This document shows, one piece after another, positions 61,755-64,000 of a stretch of 64,000 nt of DNA (the stretch's first letter is position 1; each line of letters starts with the position of its first letter). The notes under the pieces are model-generated. The model searched no databases and was not told the DNA's origin. It worked only from the letters and a program-made list of their open reading frames with translations. Source of the DNA: GCA-2733415 sp049614485 (lineage in GTDB: Bacteria; Bacteroidota; Bacteroidia; Flavobacteriales; Flavobacteriaceae); assembly GCA_049614485.1 (NCBI GenBank), contig JBMZDR010000002.1:124001-188000 (forward strand). Direction: 5' to 3'. A program made the translations under genes and the position numbers.

Positions 61755-62767
61755 AACCCGAAAGAAACACATTAGACTATTTTCTACTTACACTTAAAGG
61801 TGTTGCGATGGGTGCTGCAAATAAAGTACCCGGTGTGTCTGGAGGAATAGTTGCGTTTGTAGCTGGCTTTTATGAAGAATTTATCTACTCGTTACAGCGA
61901 ATTAACAAAACAGCATTAAAGCTGTTTTTTACTGGGCGATTTAAAGCTTTCACAAGATATATCAATGGACGCTTTTTAGCAGCTATTATCTTTGGTATGT
62001 TAATTAGTTTTTTTACCGTATCTAAACTTTTAGATTACCTATTAATCAACTACAAACTCTATGTTTGGAGCACCTTTTTCGGGATGATTATTGGCTCAAT
62101 TTACTCCATAAGCAAGCGGTTTGGCAAATGGAATTTAAAATCTGTATCTTTTCTCTTATTAGGAACTCTTGTTGGTCTAGGTATTAGTTTTTTAGATCCC
62201 GCCACTGAAAATGACAATCTGTTTTTTGTGTTTTTATGCGGTATTATTAGTGTTTCCGGAATGACTTTACCAGGATTATCAGGATCATTTATTTTAATTA
62301 TAATAGGCAATTACGTTTTACTTTTAATTGATTCTGTAAATGCATTATATGACACGTTTACAGAAGTCATTACTGGCGATTATAGTTTTTTAGAAAATAC
62401 CGCCAGAATTCGCATGCTTCAAGTATTAGCAGTCTTTACAACAGGCTCAGTAGTTGGTATGGTGAGCTTTTCGCATTTGATGAATCATTTATTACAGAAG
62501 TTTAAAACTCAAACTATTGCTGTTATAAAAGGGTTTATTATCGGATCATTGGGTGTTGTTTGGCCTTGGAAAAATGCAGTTTATAAAACAGCGCCAGATG
62601 GGTCATTTTTAATGACAAGCCATAACGAAAAGATTATTGAAAATTACAAAAGATTTATTCCTGAACTAAACACAGATACATTAACTGCTATTGGCTTTAT
62701 TGCATTAGGAATATTGGCTATAGTTACACTTGAATGGTATGGACACAAACAAAAAATCACAACATAA
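61751..62767 (+). CDS. DUF368 (PopT-type) transporter, second tandem copy
   Basis: A 338-residue paralogue of the preceding gene with the same order of motifs (LKGVAMGAANKVPGVSGGIVAFVAGFYEEF near residue 15 and SGMTLPGLSGSFILIIIGNY near 170) but only moderate identity. Notably the first signature has ANKVPG where copy one has ADAVPG. Its start overlaps the first copy by 4 bases, so they are translationally coupled and may act as a heterodimer or have split substrates. Its 3' end overlaps the aroE start by about 29 bases. Confidence 0.86.
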   Translation: MKPERNTLDYFLLTLKGVAMGAANKVPGVSGGIVAFVAGFYEEFIYSLQRINKTALKLFFTGRFKAFTRYINGRFLAAIIFGMLISFFTVSKLLDYLLINYKLYVWSTFFGMIIGSIYSISKRFGKWNLKSVSFLLLGTLVGLGISFLDPATENDNLFFVFLCGIISVSGMTLPGLSGSFILIIIGNYVLLLIDSVNALYDTFTEVITGDYSFLENTARIRMLQVLAVFTTGSVVGMVSFSHLMNHLLQKFKTQTIAVIKGFIIGSLGVVWPWKNAVYKTAPDGSFLMTSHNEKIIENYKRFIPELNTDTLTAIGFIALGILAIVTLEWYGHKQKITT

Positions 62768-63494
62768 AACTTACGGCTTAATAGGTAGGCATATTTCTTA
62801 TTCGTTTTCAAAAGACTATTTTTCAAAAAAATTTGAAAGGGAAAATATTCAACAAGCCAGCTATGTAAACTTTGATTTAGAGTCAATCAATCAGTTATCA
62901 GAAATATTTAACATACCAAACAACATTAAAGGTCTAAACGTAACTATTCCTTACAAGGAAGCTATTATTCCACACTTAAGCAAAGTGAGCAGTAAAGCAA
63001 CTAGAATTGGCGCAGTAAACACCATCAAAATCACCAAAAAAGGAAACCTTAAAGGCTACAATACAGATGAGTATGGTTTCAGAAAAGCCATACTTCCATT
63101 TTTAGAAAAACACCATAAAAAAGCACTTATACTCGGAACAGGAGGGGCATCTAAAGCAATAGCTTATACCTTAAAAAAACTGCACATCCCTTACCAATTT
63201 GTATCACGAAAAACAGGGAATGACTATAATTATAATTCATTAACAGAAACTGTCATTGCAGCGCATCAAATTATTATTAACTGCACACCTTTAGGCACGT
63301 TTCCTAACACCCATGAATGTCCGGACATACCGTATCATGCAATTACCAACAAGCATTTGTTATTTGACTTAATTTACAATCCTGAAGAAACAACGTTTTT
63401 AAAAAAAGGAAAAAAAAATGGGGCTATTACCTGTAACGGCTTAAAAATGCTTGAATTACAGGCTGAAAAAGCCTGGCAAATTTGGAACAAATAG
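62739..63494 (+). CDS. aroE: Shikimate 5-dehydrogenase
   Basis: A 251-residue NADP enzyme of chorismate synthesis. I chose the ATG at 62739 (MDTNKKSQHKTYGLIG); a TTG at 62730 is possible. Shikimate site: SYSFSK near 21-25, K73 in NVTIPYKEAI, N94 in GAVNTIK and D110 in GYNTDEYGF. Nucleotide site: LGTGGASKAIAY. It lies on the tandem DUF368 transcript and overlaps the second DUF368 gene. Confidence 0.95.
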   Translation: MDTNKKSQHKTYGLIGRHISYSFSKDYFSKKFERENIQQASYVNFDLESINQLSEIFNIPNNIKGLNVTIPYKEAIIPHLSKVSSKATRIGAVNTIKITKKGNLKGYNTDEYGFRKAILPFLEKHHKKALILGTGGASKAIAYTLKKLHIPYQFVSRKTGNDYNYNSLTETVIAAHQIIINCTPLGTFPNTHECPDIPYHAITNKHLLFDLIYNPEETTFLKKGKKNGAITCNGLKMLELQAEKAWQIWNK

Positions 63495-63532
63495 TCCCAA
63501 TCATACAATCTTCTTTTTTTCGTTTTCTGAAT

Positions 63533-63564
63533 TTGGGATTTTACTAAGGGTTTCACTATCTTTC
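63533..63564 (+). promoter_or_regulatory. Promoter (TTG-N21-TATCTTTC) of the DUF349 gene
   Basis: TTG at 63533-63535 and TATCTTTC at 63557-63564 are 21 bases apart. The leader of about 70 bases holds the inverted repeat TATCTAA (63584-63590) and TTAGATA (63600-63606). Confidence 0.5.
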
Positions 63565-63638
63565 GCATTGAAATTGACCTAGTTATCTAATTAAGTAAGT
63601 TAGATACCTCTATTACAACATAAAAAACAACGTTTACT

Positions 63639-64000
63639 ATGTCTGAAACGGATAACCTGCAAGAAGCAGAAGGATTACAAGAAAACACTCAACTGTCAAC
63701 CAACGATGTTGTACAAGAAGATACCACTCAAGATGAAGCTGTATTAGAAATTGACAATGAAAATGCTGAAGACCAAGAAGATCATGATAATTCTAAAAGA
63801 CATGATGTTGTAACTAAGGATTACCATGCCATGGATATGGACACCTTGGTTGAGGAATTTGCTGCTTTAGTTAAAAATCATCCTGTACAGGCTATAAGTA
63901 AACAGTTTAACCAATTAAAAGAAGAATTTAACAACCAATATTCTGAATTGGTTGATACCAAAAAAGAAGAATTTTTAGCCGAAGGTGGTAATATTATCGA
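63639..64000 (+). CDS. DUF349 domain protein, N-terminal part (3' end outside window)
   Basis: The first 120 residues of a larger protein begin at ATG 63639 with a very acidic, low-complexity region (SETDNLQEAEGLQENTQ), then a conserved-looking block (DYHAMDMDTLVEEFAALVKNHPVQAISKQF). This start is typical of Flavobacterial DUF349 proteins, long alpha-helical coiled coils of unknown role. The DUF349 repeats themselves fall outside the window, so the call rests on the start alone. Confidence 0.7.
   Translation, partial: MSETDNLQEAEGLQENTQLSTNDVVQEDTTQDEAVLEIDNENAEDQEDHDNSKRHDVVTKDYHAMDMDTLVEEFAALVKNHPVQAISKQFNQLKEEFNNQYSELVDTKKEEFLAEGGNII

Overview
The window comes from a low-GC member of the Bacteroidota, almost certainly a Flavobacteriaceae species. 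Four things point there: a giant secreted protein ending in a type IX secretion (T9SS type B) sorting domain; an outer-membrane TonB-linked receptor with a CarboxypepD_reg-like N-terminus; many start regions preceded by the Bacteroidota -7 box TAnnTTTG (often without a visible Shine-Dalgarno); and family-typical genes such as DUF4295 beside rpmG/rpmB, a fused alpha/beta 2-oxo acid dehydrogenase E1, an OstA-like protein and DUF349. I saw no rRNA, tRNA, CRISPR array, insertion sequence or prophage. Most of the window is ordinary chromosomal backbone.

Layout. 1-6.1 kb: 3' end of uvrA, a LOG-family protein, and a 1407-residue T9SS cargo with eight degenerate tandem modules. 6.2-9.0 kb: a secreted M1-peptidase-like protein whose zinc motif is erased at exact spacing, joined to a predicted beta-barrel. 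9.2-15 kb: fused E1, an unusual methyltransferase, an APC permease. 15.2-19.6 kb (minus): SulP transporter with a Usp protein, then a two-component system whose response regulator appears to start at ATT. 19.8-21.3 kb: a GNAT and ornithine/alanine racemase pair. 21.4-27.8 kb (minus): an RND tripartite efflux operon and a small exported protein. 28.0-31.2 kb: a run of thiol-flavoured genes (CPVC mini-thioredoxin, DUF2024, four-Cys MarR regulator, long PLP C-S enzyme). 31.3-38.0 kb: recR, a sodium symporter, SlyD-like FKBP, CoA-binding protein, TonB-type receptor, YitT protein. 38.2-42.3 kb (minus): a nitric-oxide defence cluster (Rrf2 regulator, 4-TM protein, RIC repair protein, quinol NO reductase) with palindromic operator candidates. 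42.5-48 kb: fabH, a REP-like palindrome, htpG, a DUF3052-like protein, and the rpmB-rpmG-DUF4295-ftsY operon. 48.1-51.1 kb (minus): exonuclease, FAH hydrolase, Hpt protein and cinA in one compact operon. 51.3-64 kb: a small secreted protein, E2 acyltransferase, GT2, an M61 lipoprotein peptidase, an OstA-like protein, a class III aminotransferase, a TPR protein, two tandem DUF368 (PopT-type) transporters overlapping aroE, and the start of a DUF349 gene.

How the parts work together: the minus-strand NO cluster detoxifies NO (NorB) and repairs damaged iron-sulfur/di-iron sites (RIC) under a probable NO-sensing Rrf2 repressor; the two-component pair is of the metal/envelope-stress type; the E1 at 9.2 kb and E2 at 51.7 kb can form one branched-chain 2-oxo acid dehydrogenase complex. 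I did not find a clearly complete new system. The best leads are the barrel-fused pseudo-M1 protein, the ATT-started regulator, the operator architecture of the NO cluster, the thiol gene run, and the double-winged-helix methyltransferase.
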